Assembly (NCBI RefSeq): GCF_022179805.1
Contig: NZ_BPUO01000003.1
Location: 372,001 to 436,000, forward strand
Source: Cupriavidus pauculus
GTDB lineage: Bacteria > Pseudomonadota > Gammaproteobacteria > Burkholderiales > Burkholderiaceae
Reading direction: 5' to 3'
Length of the DNA stretch: 64,000 nucleotides
The translations under genes and the position numbers were made by a program. This document shows, in pieces, positions 55,805 to 64,000 of the stretch. The notes beneath the pieces are model-generated. The model saw nothing but the letters and a program-made list of their open reading frames with translations, was not told the origin of the DNA and made no database searches. Numbering within the stretch: the stretch's first letter is position 1; each line of letters opens with the position of its first letter.

Positions 55805-57025
55805 TTACTTATCGGACGAGGCTTCCATGGACGCGCTGGCCTGGCGCAGCGCGGCAATCAGCGCATCGGCCCCGGGCGACAGCCGTGCGCCGGCGCGGGT
55901 GGTGATGCCGATGCTGCGCGTGGTGTCCGGCAGCGGCAGGTTCAGCTCGACCAGCCAGCCCGCATCGATCTCGTGCCTGAGCTGGTGGGCCGACAGCGCG
56001 GTGACAAGATCGCCCTGCAGCAGCATGCCGCGCACCAGCGCCAGGTCGCCGGTTTCCACCAACGGCTGGGGCAACGGCAGGTCGCGTGACGCAAACACGC
56101 CATCGAGCGCCTGGCGCGAGGGCGAGGCGGCGCGCGACAACACCCACGGATAGGGTTCCAGGTCGGCCAGCGCCAGGCGCTTGCGGCCGGCCAGCGGATG
56201 CGACGCCCGCGCGATCAGCGCGATGCGGTCGGCAAACAGCACCTCGGTGGCCAGCCCTTGCGACGGATGCGGCCGCAATGCGCCCAGGATGAAGTCGATG
56301 CGCCCGCTCAGCAGGCCGGCCGTCAGTTCCTCGTACGGGCTTTCCAGCGTCCGGAACCGCAGCCGGGGATGGCGATGGTGGACATCGGCAATAGCCATTG
56401 GCAGCAGCAGCGTGCGGCCCAGTGGCAGCGCCCCGATGGTGACGGCGCCTTCCAGCACGCCTTGCAGCGCAGCAATATCGGCGCGGATATGGCGCAGATC
56501 GGCCAGCGCCCGTTCGAACAGCACCACCCAGCGGCTGCCCGGATCAGTGGGCACCATGCCGCGCGCGGTGCGCGTGAACACGGGATGGCCCAGCGCGTCT
56601 TCGAGTCGGGCGATGGCCTGGCTCACGGCCGATTGCGATACGCCCACCGACGCCGCCACGCTGGGCATGTGGTGCACTTCGGCCAGCATCACCGCCACCT
56701 CAAGCCGCCGCTCGTTGTGCAGCGCCTCCAGGCTGGCCACGGCCACGCCGGGCCGCGTGCGCAGCCGCACGGCGTCCTCGCGCACCTCGCGCAATGCCGC
56801 CTCGATATGGCGCGCCCGCTCCAGCACAATCTCGCCGGCGCGCGTCAGCAGCATGCCGCGTCCCTTGCGTTCGAACAGCGCCACGCCGAGCGTCTGCTCC
56901 AATGCCGCCACGGACCGGGCGATGGCCGACGAGGCGCGGTGCAGCGATTCGGACGAGCGGCGCACGCCGCCGGCCGCGGCCACGCCGGCGAATACGTGCA
57001 GGTGATGCAGGCTGACTGTCTCCAT
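55805..57025 (-). CDS. LysR-type regulator with two HTH domains, GalR-like
   Basis: This 406-residue protein is about 100 residues longer than usual LysR regulators because it has two HTH regions. The first is at residues 3-65 (LHHLHVFAGVAAAGGVRRSS, then SSAIARSVAALEQTLGVALF). The second is at about residues 100-165 (RLEVAVMLAEVHHMPSVAAS, then QSAVSQAIARLEDALGHPVF). The effector-binding domain follows (LLPMAIADVHHRHPRLRFRT). It is located between the galT-galA operon and the galD-ligJ operon and probably controls both. ATG 57025 is used; TTG 57046 is an alternative. Confidence 0.9.
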   Translation of the reverse strand: METVSLHHLHVFAGVAAAGGVRRSSESLHRASSAIARSVAALEQTLGVALFERKGRGMLLTRAGEIVLERARHIEAALREVREDAVRLRTRPGVAVASLEALHNERRLEVAVMLAEVHHMPSVAASVGVSQSAVSQAIARLEDALGHPVFTRTARGMVPTDPGSRWVVLFERALADLRHIRADIAALQGVLEGAVTIGALPLGRTLLLPMAIADVHHRHPRLRFRTLESPYEELTAGLLSGRIDFILGALRPHPSQGLATEVLFADRIALIARASHPLAGRKRLALADLEPYPWVLSRAASPSRQALDGVFASRDLPLPQPLVETGDLALVRGMLLQGDLVTALSAHQLRHEIDAGWLVELNLPLPDTTRSIGITTRAGARLSPGADALIAALRQASASMEASSDK

Positions 57026-57063
57026 GTCGCGATTGTCGTCTGGCAAGGGCCTCGCCGCCTACG

Positions 57064-57079
57064 GGCGATAAGCAGATTA
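57064..57079 (+). promoter_or_regulatory. Shared gallate-locus motif, copy 2
   Basis: The plus strand reads GGCGATAAGCAGATTA, 39 bases from the LysR start and 93 bases before the tautomerase start. With copy 1 it gives the consensus GGCGATWAGCWKATTR. Confidence 0.5.
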
Positions 57080-57172
57080 GAACAATTGTCCCGCGACATC
57101 GCAACCAAGGACTTGTACCAGACGCGGATACTGCGGGCACCTGACGTACCCCAACCCTGCCCGCCCATCGCC

Positions 57173-58306
57173 ATGACGCCAAGCCTTGATTCCGACCTGC
57201 GCGCCATCCCCTGCACCCTCATGCGGGGCGGCACGTCGCGCGGGCCGTTTTTCCTGGCGAGCGATCTGCCGGCCGACACGCCCACGCGCGACCGCGTGCT
57301 GCTGGCCGCCATGGGCAGCCCCGATCCGCGCCAGATCGACGGACTCGGCGGCGCGCATCCGCTGACCAGCAAGGCTGGCATCGTGGCGCGCGGCACGCCG
57401 GGCCAGGCCGATCTCGACTTCACGTTCGCGCAACTGCAGCCCAACGCCGACACCGTGGACACCACGCCGAACTGCGGCAACATGCTGGCCGCCGTGCTGC
57501 CGTTTGCCATCGCACGCGGGCTGGTGACGCCGCAGGGCGATGTCACCCGCGCCCGCGTGCTGACGCGCAACACCGGCATGCTGTGCGACATCACGATGCA
57601 GACGCCGAACGGCGTGCCCCGCTTCAGGGGCGATGCGCGCATCGACGGCGTGCCCGGCACCGCCGCGCCAATCGTGATCGACTTCCTGGACACCGCCGGG
57701 TCGGTGTGCCACGCGATGCTGCCAACCGGCAACGCCACCGACGCACTGACCATCGTCGACCCCATGAGCGGCAAGCCGCTGACCATCGCCGCCACGCTGA
57801 TCGACAACGGCATGCCGATGGTGCTGATGCGCGCGGCCGACCTTGACCGCACCGCGCGAGAAAGCGTGGCCGACCTCAACGCCGACACGGCGCTGAAGCA
57901 GCGCATCGAAGCGCTGCGGCTGGTGGCAGGCGAACTCATGGGCCTTGGCAACGTGGCGCAGAAGAGCTACCCGAAGATGTGCCTGATCGCTGCGCCAGCG
58001 GCGGGCGGCAGCGTCGCCACGCGATGCTTCATCCCGCGCGTGTGCCACGACGCCATCGGCGTGCTGGCGGCCATCACGGTCGGCACGGCATGCGTGCTGC
58101 CTGGCACCGTCGCGACGGGTGTGGCCGTCGTCGATGCCGGGCCGGTGCACGCGATCAGCGTCGAACATCCGACCGGCGCTTTCTCCGTCGAACTCGAAAC
58201 CGATCCGGCCCACCCCGGCTCCATTCTTCGCAGCGCGCTGATCCGTACGGCGCGTCCCATCATGCGCGGCGAGGTACTGGTTCCGGCCAGCGCTTGGCCC
58301 CTCTGA
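57173..58306 (+). CDS. galD: 4-Oxalomesaconate tautomerase (PrpF family)
   Basis: This 377-residue protein is of the PrpF/diaminopimelate-epimerase-like fold: IPCTLMRGGTSRGPFFLASD at the start, then IDGLGGAHPLTSKAGIVARG and VDTTPNCGNMLAAVLPFAIA with the conserved CGN. In the gallate pathway GalD interconverts keto and enol forms of 4-oxalomesaconate. The Cys of NCGNM matches the conserved active-site Cys position of that fold. The open frame extends far upstream in antisense DNA of the LysR gene, so ATG 57173 is chosen. The hydratase gene follows after 3 bases. Confidence 0.88.
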   Translation: MTPSLDSDLRAIPCTLMRGGTSRGPFFLASDLPADTPTRDRVLLAAMGSPDPRQIDGLGGAHPLTSKAGIVARGTPGQADLDFTFAQLQPNADTVDTTPNCGNMLAAVLPFAIARGLVTPQGDVTRARVLTRNTGMLCDITMQTPNGVPRFRGDARIDGVPGTAAPIVIDFLDTAGSVCHAMLPTGNATDALTIVDPMSGKPLTIAATLIDNGMPMVLMRAADLDRTARESVADLNADTALKQRIEALRLVAGELMGLGNVAQKSYPKMCLIAAPAAGGSVATRCFIPRVCHDAIGVLAAITVGTACVLPGTVATGVAVVDAGPVHAISVEHPTGAFSVELETDPAHPGSILRSALIRTARPIMRGEVLVPASAWPL

Positions 58307-58309
58307 GCA

Positions 58310-59341
58310 ATGTTCATGATCATCGATTGCCACGGGCACTTCACCACCGCCCCGAAATCCCTGGAAGCTTGGCGCCAACGCCAGATCGCCAGCCTGGAAG
58401 ACCCCGCGCTGACGCCGTCCGCCAGCGACCTGCACATTAGCGACGACGAACTGCGCGACGCCGTGGAGGGCAACCAGCTACGCCTGATGCGCGAGCGCGG
58501 TGCCGACCTGACGATCTTCTCGCCGCGCGCCTCGTTCATGGCGCACCACATCGGCAACTTCGAAACCAGCGCCACCTGGGCCGCCATCTGCAACACGCTC
58601 TGCCATCGCGTGAGCGAGCTGTATCCCGACCACTTCGTCGGCGCCGCCATGCTGCCGCAGTCGCCCGGCGTGGACATCCGCACCTGCGTCGACGAACTGG
58701 AGCGCTGCGTGCGCGACTATGGCTTTGTCGGCGTGAACCTGAATCCCGATCCGTCCGGCGGCCACTGGACGTCACCGCCGCTGTCTGACCCGTACTGGTT
58801 CCCGATCTACGAGAAGATGGTCGAGCTTGACGTGCCGGCCATGATTCACGTCAGCACAAGCTGCAATGCCTGCTTCCACACCACCGGCGCGCACTACCTC
58901 AACGCGGACACCACCGCGTTCATGCAGGTGCTGACCAGCGACCTGTTCCGCCGCTTTCCGACGCTGAAGTTCGTGATTCCGCACGGCGGTGGCGCCGTGC
59001 CCTATCACTGGGGCCGTTTCCGCGGGCTGGCTCAGGAACTGAAGTTGCCGCCGCTGCAGGAACACCTGCTGAACAACGTGTTCTTCGATACCTGCGTCTA
59101 TCACCAGCCCGGCATCGACCTGCTCACGCGCGTGATCCCGGTGCGCAACGTGCTGTTTGCCTCGGAAATGATCGGCGCCGTGCGCGGCATCGATCCCGAG
59201 ACTGGCCACTACTACGACGACACGCGCCGCTACATCGAACACGCGGCACTGAGCGATGCCGACCGGCACCAGATCTTCGAAGGCAACGCGCGACGCGTGT
59301 ACCCGCGCCTCGACGCGCGGCTGCGCGCACGCGGCAAGTAG
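58310..59341 (+). CDS. ligJ: 4-Oxalomesaconate hydratase, LigJ-type amidohydrolase
   Basis: This 343-residue amidohydrolase-superfamily protein starts with IIDCHGHFTTAPKSLEAWRQ (HxH metal ligands) and has MIHVSTSCNACFHTTGAHYL and FVIPHGGGAVPYHWGRFRGL (His ligands). NVLFASEMIGAVRGIDPETG is near the end. This corresponds to LigJ, about 340 residues long, which hydrates 4-oxalomesaconate to 4-carboxy-4-hydroxy-2-oxoadipate. It differs from the Pseudomonas GalB, which belongs to another fold. It is tightly coupled to galD. Confidence 0.85.
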   Translation: MFMIIDCHGHFTTAPKSLEAWRQRQIASLEDPALTPSASDLHISDDELRDAVEGNQLRLMRERGADLTIFSPRASFMAHHIGNFETSATWAAICNTLCHRVSELYPDHFVGAAMLPQSPGVDIRTCVDELERCVRDYGFVGVNLNPDPSGGHWTSPPLSDPYWFPIYEKMVELDVPAMIHVSTSCNACFHTTGAHYLNADTTAFMQVLTSDLFRRFPTLKFVIPHGGGAVPYHWGRFRGLAQELKLPPLQEHLLNNVFFDTCVYHQPGIDLLTRVIPVRNVLFASEMIGAVRGIDPETGHYYDDTRRYIEHAALSDADRHQIFEGNARRVYPRLDARLRARGK

Positions 59342-59384
59342 CACTGGCAGTGACCCAAGAAAAACATCAACGGAGGAGAAAACG

Positions 59385-60476
59385 ATGAAACTGCGCCACC
59401 TGGCGTTATCGATAGCGCTTGGCCTGCCCGCCATCGCGCAGGCCCAGTCCGTGACGCTCTACGGCGTCATCGACACGGGCATCGAGTACCTGAACCACGT
59501 TGGCACCGCCAACAACTCGGTCGTGAAGATGGCCAATCTCAGCGGCACCGTGCCCTCGCGCTGGGGCCTGCGCGGCACCGAGGACCTGGGCGGCGGTCTG
59601 AAGGCCAACTTCGTGCTGGAATCGGGCTTCGCGCCCGACAGCGGCGTCACCAACCAGGGCGGCCGCCTGTTCGGCCGGCAGGCCTGGGTGGGCCTGAGCG
59701 GCAACTGGGGCCAGGTGAGCCTGGGCCGCCAGTACACGATGATGTTCTGGGCGATGCTCGATTCCGACATCCTCGGCCCCAACGCCTACGGCTCCAGCTC
59801 GCTCGACAACTACCTGCCCAATGCCCGCGCCGACAACGCCATCGGCTACAAGGGCAAGTTCGGCGGCTTCACCGTCGGCGCGACGTACAGCTTCGGCCGC
59901 GACTCGGTCAACGCCGGCCCGAGCCCATCGGGCACCAACTGCGCGGGCGAGAATCCCGCCGACAAATCCGCCTGCCGCGAATGGTCGGCCATGCTCGGCT
60001 ACGAGACCAACTGGTGGGGTGTGCTGGGCGCCTACGATTCGCTGCGCGGTGGCCCGGGCGCCTTCGGCGGCCTGACGTCAAGCCAGCTCAAGGACGACCG
60101 CGCCACACTAGGCGGCTACATGCTGGTAGGCCACGCCAAGATCGGCGCCGGCTGGCTGGCCCGCCGCAACGGCGCGCTGACCACGCCGCGCAGCAACATG
60201 TACTACGCGGGCGTCGCCTACGACATCACCCCGCAGGTCACGCTGTCCGGCGAGGCGTTCTACCTCGACTATCGCCATAGCTCGGACCGTGCATGGCTGG
60301 GTGCGGTGCGCGCGAGCTATGCGTTCTCGAAACGCACGTCGGTGTACACCACGGTGGGGTATATCGATAACAGCGGCAAGCTGGCGCTTTCGGTTGATAG
60401 CGCGTCGACGGGTGCGAGTCCGGTGGCTGGGGCTAGCCAGTTGGGCGCGATGGTTGGGGTCAAGCACATCTTCTGA
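59385..60476 (+). CDS. Gram-negative porin of the gallate locus
   Basis: This 363-residue porin has a signal peptide (LALSIALGLPAIAQAQ). The mature N-terminus SVTLYGVIDTGIEYLNHVGT is that of the trimeric betaproteobacterial porins, and it ends GVKHIF. CGGAGGAGAAAACG precedes ATG 59385. It lies 43 bases downstream of ligJ and is probably co-transcribed, so it may let gallate or related acids pass the outer membrane. A strong terminator follows. Confidence 0.94.
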   Translation: MKLRHLALSIALGLPAIAQAQSVTLYGVIDTGIEYLNHVGTANNSVVKMANLSGTVPSRWGLRGTEDLGGGLKANFVLESGFAPDSGVTNQGGRLFGRQAWVGLSGNWGQVSLGRQYTMMFWAMLDSDILGPNAYGSSSLDNYLPNARADNAIGYKGKFGGFTVGATYSFGRDSVNAGPSPSGTNCAGENPADKSACREWSAMLGYETNWWGVLGAYDSLRGGPGAFGGLTSSQLKDDRATLGGYMLVGHAKIGAGWLARRNGALTTPRSNMYYAGVAYDITPQVTLSGEAFYLDYRHSSDRAWLGAVRASYAFSKRTSVYTTVGYIDNSGKLALSVDSASTGASPVAGASQLGAMVGVKHIF

Positions 60477-60507
60477 CCCTGTCGCGACTCACAGGGTGCT
60501 TCAGCTT

Positions 60508-60546
60508 CCCACGCACCGTCAGTGCTGACGGTGTGTGGGTTTTTTT
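60508..60546 (+). terminator. Rho-independent terminator of galD-ligJ-porin operon
   Basis: The stem CCCACGCACCGTCA / TGACGGTGTGTGGG (13 of 14 paired, including one G-T pair) has a GTGC loop and is followed by seven T. It lies 31 bases after the porin stop. Confidence 0.93.
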
Positions 60547-60547
60547 C

Positions 60548-60598
60548 TTGCTCCCCTCTCCCCCAACCCCTCTCCCACGCTGTGGGAGAGGGGAGCAA
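60548..60598. repeat. Intergenic hairpin repeat, CCCCTCTCCC type
   Basis: Outer 15-base arms TTGCTCCCCTCTCCC / GGGAGAGGGGAGCAA enclose a second CCCCTCTCCCAC segment that can pair alternatively. It is almost identical to the segment at 38447-38491. It lies between two convergent operons. Confidence 0.85.
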
Positions 60599-60609
60599 AA
60601 TGCAGGCTC

Positions 60610-61035
60610 CTACGACAAATCAGGCCGCTGTACCCCCTCCGGCAAACCCAGGCACGCCACCCGAAACACATTCCCCTCCGGGTCCTGCAGCACAACCTGC
60701 CACTGCCCGTAGTAAGTCGCAAACGGCCCCTTGACGGCAGCACCGCCAAGCGTGGTCGCCTGCAACGCAGCCGCATCGACCGAATCAGGTACATCCACCA
60801 TGAACGTGGCATACGCCACCACGGGCACCGCCCCCTCACCCACAGGCTGGCGATCCACGAACCCCAGCAACTCATACGCCCGCGCCGCATTGAATCCAAA
60901 CTGGAATGCCGACGTCTCCAACGCACGATAGATTGGCGATCGGCTGTGCTCGGCTTCCGGCAGGTCCAGCAATTGTCGATAGAACGCGAACTGCGCCTCG
61001 ATATCGCGGCAGAGCAGATTGAACCACAGCTTCAT
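60610..61035 (-). CDS. VOC-family (glyoxalase/bleomycin-resistance fold) protein
   Basis: This 141-residue protein has one VOC-type module pair: MKLWFNLLCRDIEAQFAFYR at the start and GQWQVVLQDPEGNVFRVACL near the end. The ending pattern DPEGN is typical. ATG 61035 overlaps the stop of the dioxygenase gene (ATGA). VOC proteins include lyases, dioxygenases and binding proteins; the reaction here cannot be told. It is the third gene of the binding protein-dioxygenase-VOC operon. Confidence 0.87.
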   Translation of the reverse strand: MKLWFNLLCRDIEAQFAFYRQLLDLPEAEHSRSPIYRALETSAFQFGFNAARAYELLGFVDRQPVGEGAVPVVAYATFMVDVPDSVDAAALQATTLGGAAVKGPFATYYGQWQVVLQDPEGNVFRVACLGLPEGVQRPDLS

Positions 61036-61994
61036 GCGGAAGCCCCCTGCACATAGGTCTTGCGGTACATCTCCGTCAGGTGTTCGCCGGCCGTGCACGG
61101 CGCGAAGCGCGGCACCTCGCCATCGGCCACCGTGCCGGGCACGGGCTCGATGCGCGCCAGGTAGTCGGGCTCATAGAAGAACGGGATCGAGTAGCGCGGT
61201 GCGCCACCGGAGTGAACATTGCGCACGCGATGCGGATTCGAGTGGTAGCGGCCATTGGTCCAGCGCGGCACCATGTCGCCGAGGTTGACGACGAAGCAGC
61301 CCGGCATCGGCGTGGCCGCTACCCATTCACCATCGGGCATCTGCACTTCGAGTCCGCCATGCGCGTCCTGCGCCAGGATCGTTACCGCGCCCCAGTCCGT
61401 ATGCGCACCCGCGCCGAAGGTCCGGTCGTCGGCATCAGCCGGATGCGCGGGATAGCGGATCATGCGCAGCGTCACCATCGGGCTTTCGCTCGTGTGGTCG
61501 AAGTAGTGCTCGGGTAGATCGAGCGACAACGCCATCAGTTGCATCAGGCGCCGCGACAGCACCAGCATGGCGTCGATATACGCCTGGCATTGCGCCGATG
61601 CCTGCGGCAGTTCGGCGGGCCACTGATTGTGGCCGTAGGTCTGGTATCCCGCCCGCACATAGGGATGGTCATTGGGATAGGCCATGCCGCAGTAGAAGCT
61701 CTCCTTCAGGTCCGGACGCGCGTCGGCATCGAGACGTTGATCGCCAAGATTCTCGAAGCCGCGCATCGTGGGCGAATTGCCCATGGCCAGCGCATGTCGC
61801 GTGGCGGAAGGCAGGTCGAGCAGTGCCTGCGTCAGCGCGAACTGCCGCGCCACCATCTCCGCCGCCACACCGTGATTACGCACGTAGAAGAAGCCTGACG
61901 ACATCGCCGCCGCGCGAAATACGCTGGCGACCTCGGCGCTGCGAGGCGCGCCTGGCACGAGGGCATCGACCAGATTGATAACCGGAATGGACAT
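61032..61994 (-). CDS. Isopenicillin-N-synthase-like 2OG/Fe(II) dioxygenase
   Basis: This 320-residue oxygenase has the DIOX_N part (SIPVINLVDALVPGAPRSAE, SSGFFYVRNHGV) and the 2OG-Fe(II) core with HxD in GAHTDWGAVTILAQD, the distal His in YHSNPHRVRNV and the RYSIPFF motif for co-substrate binding. It hydroxylates or otherwise oxidises a small molecule with O2. The gene starts 11 bases after the binding-protein gene. Its substrate is probably taken up by the linked ABC system. Confidence 0.92.
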   Translation of the reverse strand: MSIPVINLVDALVPGAPRSAEVASVFRAAAMSSGFFYVRNHGVAAEMVARQFALTQALLDLPSATRHALAMGNSPTMRGFENLGDQRLDADARPDLKESFYCGMAYPNDHPYVRAGYQTYGHNQWPAELPQASAQCQAYIDAMLVLSRRLMQLMALSLDLPEHYFDHTSESPMVTLRMIRYPAHPADADDRTFGAGAHTDWGAVTILAQDAHGGLEVQMPDGEWVAATPMPGCFVVNLGDMVPRWTNGRYHSNPHRVRNVHSGGAPRYSIPFFYEPDYLARIEPVPGTVADGEVPRFAPCTAGEHLTEMYRKTYVQGASA

Positions 61995-62005
61995 GTGCGC
62001 TCCCG

Positions 62006-63043
62006 TCAAGCCTTGAGCTTGCGATCGGCCGCCGAAGGCAGGAACTGGTCGGTCCAGATGTCGGCCACGGTCATCCCCGACTTGATGCCGAAGGCACCCA
62101 CCGTCTCGTCCACCGTGGCCTGCAGGCGCGCCTGCGTGGCCGCGCCCCATCCATCGCGCCGCGTGTCGGGCGTGCGCATCGCACCGTCGACGATCAGCTT
62201 CAGCCGCTCGAACTCCAGGCCCTGGTCGGCCAGCGGCTCACGCGTCTTGACCGCTGTGGCACCGGCCTTCGGATCGGCCATGGCCTCGATCCAGCCGCGC
62301 GTCGATGCCTTGACGAATGCCTTCATCGCTTCGGGCTGTTCCGCCATGCTCTTGCGGTTAGCCACCAGCCCGTTGCCGTACGACTTCATGCCGTAGTCGG
62401 AAAAGCGGAACACGGTGAGCTTCTCAGGCCCCATACCCCGCGCCTTCAGGTTGAGCAGGCCGGTGAAGTAGAAGTAGGCCGCCGCGTCGAAATCGCCCTT
62501 TACGAAGCGCGTGTCGCCAATGTCGGGCGTCACGCTTTCCCATTTGACCGTCGACGGATCGAAGCCCTGCGCCTTGGCGAACACCGGAAACAGCTTGCGC
62601 GATGCGTTGAACGGCTGGCCCAGGATCGACTTGCCGGCCAGGTTGCCCGGCTTCACGATGCCGCCGCCCTTGCGCACGATCACCGCATTGGGGTTCAGGT
62701 CGTACTGGATGGCCACCGCCTTGAGCGACGACGCCGGATTGGCAGCATTGAATTCGATCATCGCGGCCAGGTCCGCCGATGCGCAATCGTATGCGCCGCC
62801 AGCCACCAGGCTGATGGCTGACGCGGAGCCGTTGCCGGTGTCGATCACGACGTCGAGCCCAGCATCCTTGTAGTAGCCGCGCTGCAGCGCCAGCAGAAAA
62901 CCCGCACCGGAGGCTTCGACCTTCCAGCCGAGATTGAACTTGAATTTCTGCAGCGAGCCGGTGGCACGAACGAAGGCCGGCGCGGCAAGCAGGGACGAAA
63001 AGGCGGTGGCGCCAGTGGCGCGCAAGAAGGAACGGCGGCGCAT
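62006..63043 (-). CDS. ABC transporter substrate-binding protein, NMT1/SsuA type
   Basis: This 345-residue protein starts at ATG 63043 with a twin-arginine-like signal (MRRRSFLRATGATAFSSLLA, then APAFVRA). The NMT1/THI5-like core includes FNLGWKVEASGAGFLLALQR, GYYKDAGLDVVIDTGNGSAS and GAYDCASADLAAMIEF. Relatives bind pyrimidines, taurine, nitrate or sulfonates. No permease or ATPase gene is visible in the window; these may lie past 64000 or elsewhere. It is first in an operon with the dioxygenase and VOC genes. Confidence 0.9.
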   Translation of the reverse strand: MRRRSFLRATGATAFSSLLAAPAFVRATGSLQKFKFNLGWKVEASGAGFLLALQRGYYKDAGLDVVIDTGNGSASAISLVAGGAYDCASADLAAMIEFNAANPASSLKAVAIQYDLNPNAVIVRKGGGIVKPGNLAGKSILGQPFNASRKLFPVFAKAQGFDPSTVKWESVTPDIGDTRFVKGDFDAAAYFYFTGLLNLKARGMGPEKLTVFRFSDYGMKSYGNGLVANRKSMAEQPEAMKAFVKASTRGWIEAMADPKAGATAVKTREPLADQGLEFERLKLIVDGAMRTPDTRRDGWGAATQARLQATVDETVGAFGIKSGMTVADIWTDQFLPSAADRKLKA

Positions 63044-63271
63044 GGAGAGCTCCGGAAACAGATGTAGGGGCACGATGGCGAGCAATTTCCGGGCGGCAGG
63101 TGCCGCTGAACGCTTCTACTCTCCGAACGTTGGTCCTGCAGATTCCATGCCACCTGTTTTCACGGATTCGGCGCGGTGCACGCACCGGTTTGCGGCACGG
63201 CCGCCGCCACCATGCGCCAGGACGGCGCAACCTCTTGCCGCGCACGCCGATCCGGATTAACGTGTGCCGCC

Positions 63272-64000
63272 ATGACCACCTCATCCCACTCCACGTCGGC
63301 CCCGCGTGTGGCCGTCATCGGCGCCGGCATCGTCGGCAGTTGCATCGCGCTGACGCTGCAGAAGCGCGGTGCCGATGTCACCCTGTTCGACCGCGAGGGC
63401 GCCGCCAGTGGCTGCAGCTTTGGCAATTCCGGCGCGATCAGCGAGTGTTCGATAGCGCCGCTGGCCATGCCGGGTGTGCTGGCGTCCGTGCCAAAAATGC
63501 TGCTGGACCCCGACAGCCCGTTGCGCCTGCCGCTGAACTACCTGCCCGCCGCCGCACCGTGGCTGACGCGCTTCGTGCTGTCCGCCACGCCCGAGCGCGT
63601 GGATCGTGCGGCAGCAGCGCTGGCCGCACTGCACGCCGGCGCCATCGACAAGCATGAAGCGCTGACACGCGAAGTGGGTGTTCCCGAGCTGTTCATGCGG
63701 CGCGGACACCTGCACCTCTACCCCGACGCCGCCGCGCTGGCCGCCGACGACGCGGTATGGCGGCTGCGCGAACGCTTCGGTATCCGCTTCGAACGGCTCG
63801 ACCGCGCCGGTATCGACGCGCTGGAGCCAGGCGTCGCACCGCGCTACCAGGCGGCGGCGTTCCTGGCCGACCACGGCACGATAGTGAATCCCGCGCGCTA
63901 CACACGGGCCATTGCCGATGCCTTCGTCGCGCGTGGCGGCCGGTTTGTGCGCGATGACATCCATGGCCTGCAGCGCGATGGCAACGCATGGACCCTGCGC
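63272..64000 (+). CDS. FAD-dependent oxidoreductase, DAO/DadA type (3' end outside window)
   Basis: The first 243 codons are present. The N-terminal dinucleotide-binding motif is VAVIGAGIVGSCIALTLQKR, followed by GADVTLFDREGAASGCSFGN and SGAIS, as in D-amino-acid dehydrogenase/glycine oxidase-like enzymes. The Glu of DRE binds the FAD ribose. The substrate domain is started but incomplete. It is divergent (228 bases) from the ABC-binding-protein operon and may act on the same compound. Confidence 0.9.
   Translation, partial: MTTSSHSTSAPRVAVIGAGIVGSCIALTLQKRGADVTLFDREGAASGCSFGNSGAISECSIAPLAMPGVLASVPKMLLDPDSPLRLPLNYLPAAAPWLTRFVLSATPERVDRAAAALAALHAGAIDKHEALTREVGVPELFMRRGHLHLYPDAAALAADDAVWRLRERFGIRFERLDRAGIDALEPGVAPRYQAAAFLADHGTIVNPARYTRAIADAFVARGGRFVRDDIHGLQRDGNAWTLR

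Noticed and set aside
56198-57172. Long N-terminal extension of the galD frame
   Set aside because: It runs antisense through the LysR gene; PrpF homology starts only after ATG 57173.

Overview
The window is GC-rich Gram-negative DNA of betaproteobacterial type. Two Gram-negative porins, two Bug-type periplasmic binding proteins (TTT family), a monomeric NADP-isocitrate dehydrogenase, a full flg flagellar cluster and many acyl-CoA enzymes suggest a Burkholderiaceae member, most likely Cupriavidus or a close relative. This assignment is inference from gene content; no rRNA or marker gene is present. I saw no tRNA, rRNA or CRISPR array.

Layout. (1) 1-8.7 kb: an acyl-CoA catabolic island with three acyl-CoA dehydrogenases, a MaoC hydratase, one intact and one C-terminally truncated acyl-CoA synthetase, a thioesterase remnant and a metallo-beta-lactamase-fold hydrolase. 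(2) 9.2-10.4 kb: a porin. (3) 10.4-23.7 kb: an accessory region, more AT-rich in places. It has a short tyrosine recombinase, an MFS fragment, an HD-GYP protein, an Ivy-like secreted protein, a 1238-residue autotransporter, a class A acid phosphatase coupled to a frameshifted gene, two DUF1254/DUF1214 proteins, and a small XRE-regulated cassette with an RNase AS-like exonuclease. It ends in repeats that resemble transposon ends. (4) 23.7-36.8 kb: flgBCDEFGHIJKL on the minus strand, with flgA, flgM and flgN on the plus strand. Sigma-28-type promoters lie before flgM and flgK. (5) 37-42.1 kb: a small membrane protein, a FUSC-type protein, a YihY-type protein and icd, closed by a strong terminator. 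(6) 42.1-52.9 kb: mixed metabolic and signalling genes, including an M6 peptidase, a CMD/Bug/SDR cluster with a divergent LysR gene, a PstS-like protein, a GNAT, a PAS-GGDEF cyclase, DUF1272, Bug plus SMP-30, and a rubredoxin-domain protein. (7) 53-60.5 kb: a gallate catabolic locus with gallate dioxygenase, an AAHS transporter, a tandem-HTH LysR regulator, a tautomerase, a LigJ-type hydratase and a porin. (8) 60.6-64 kb: an ABC-type binding protein, an IPNS-like dioxygenase and a VOC protein in one operon, with a divergent FAD oxidoreductase that is cut by the window end.

How the parts work together. The gallate locus covers uptake, ring cleavage, tautomerisation and hydration, but lacks the final aldolase. 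A 16-base motif is shared between its two promoter regions and may be the LysR operator. The most system-like unknown is at 22.06-23.50 kb. There an XRE regulator and a two-gene operon diverge from an 11-bp perfect inverted repeat in which overlapping promoters for both directions are embedded. The accessory region carries several decayed genes, which fits repeated insertion and deletion between the porin and the flagellar cluster.
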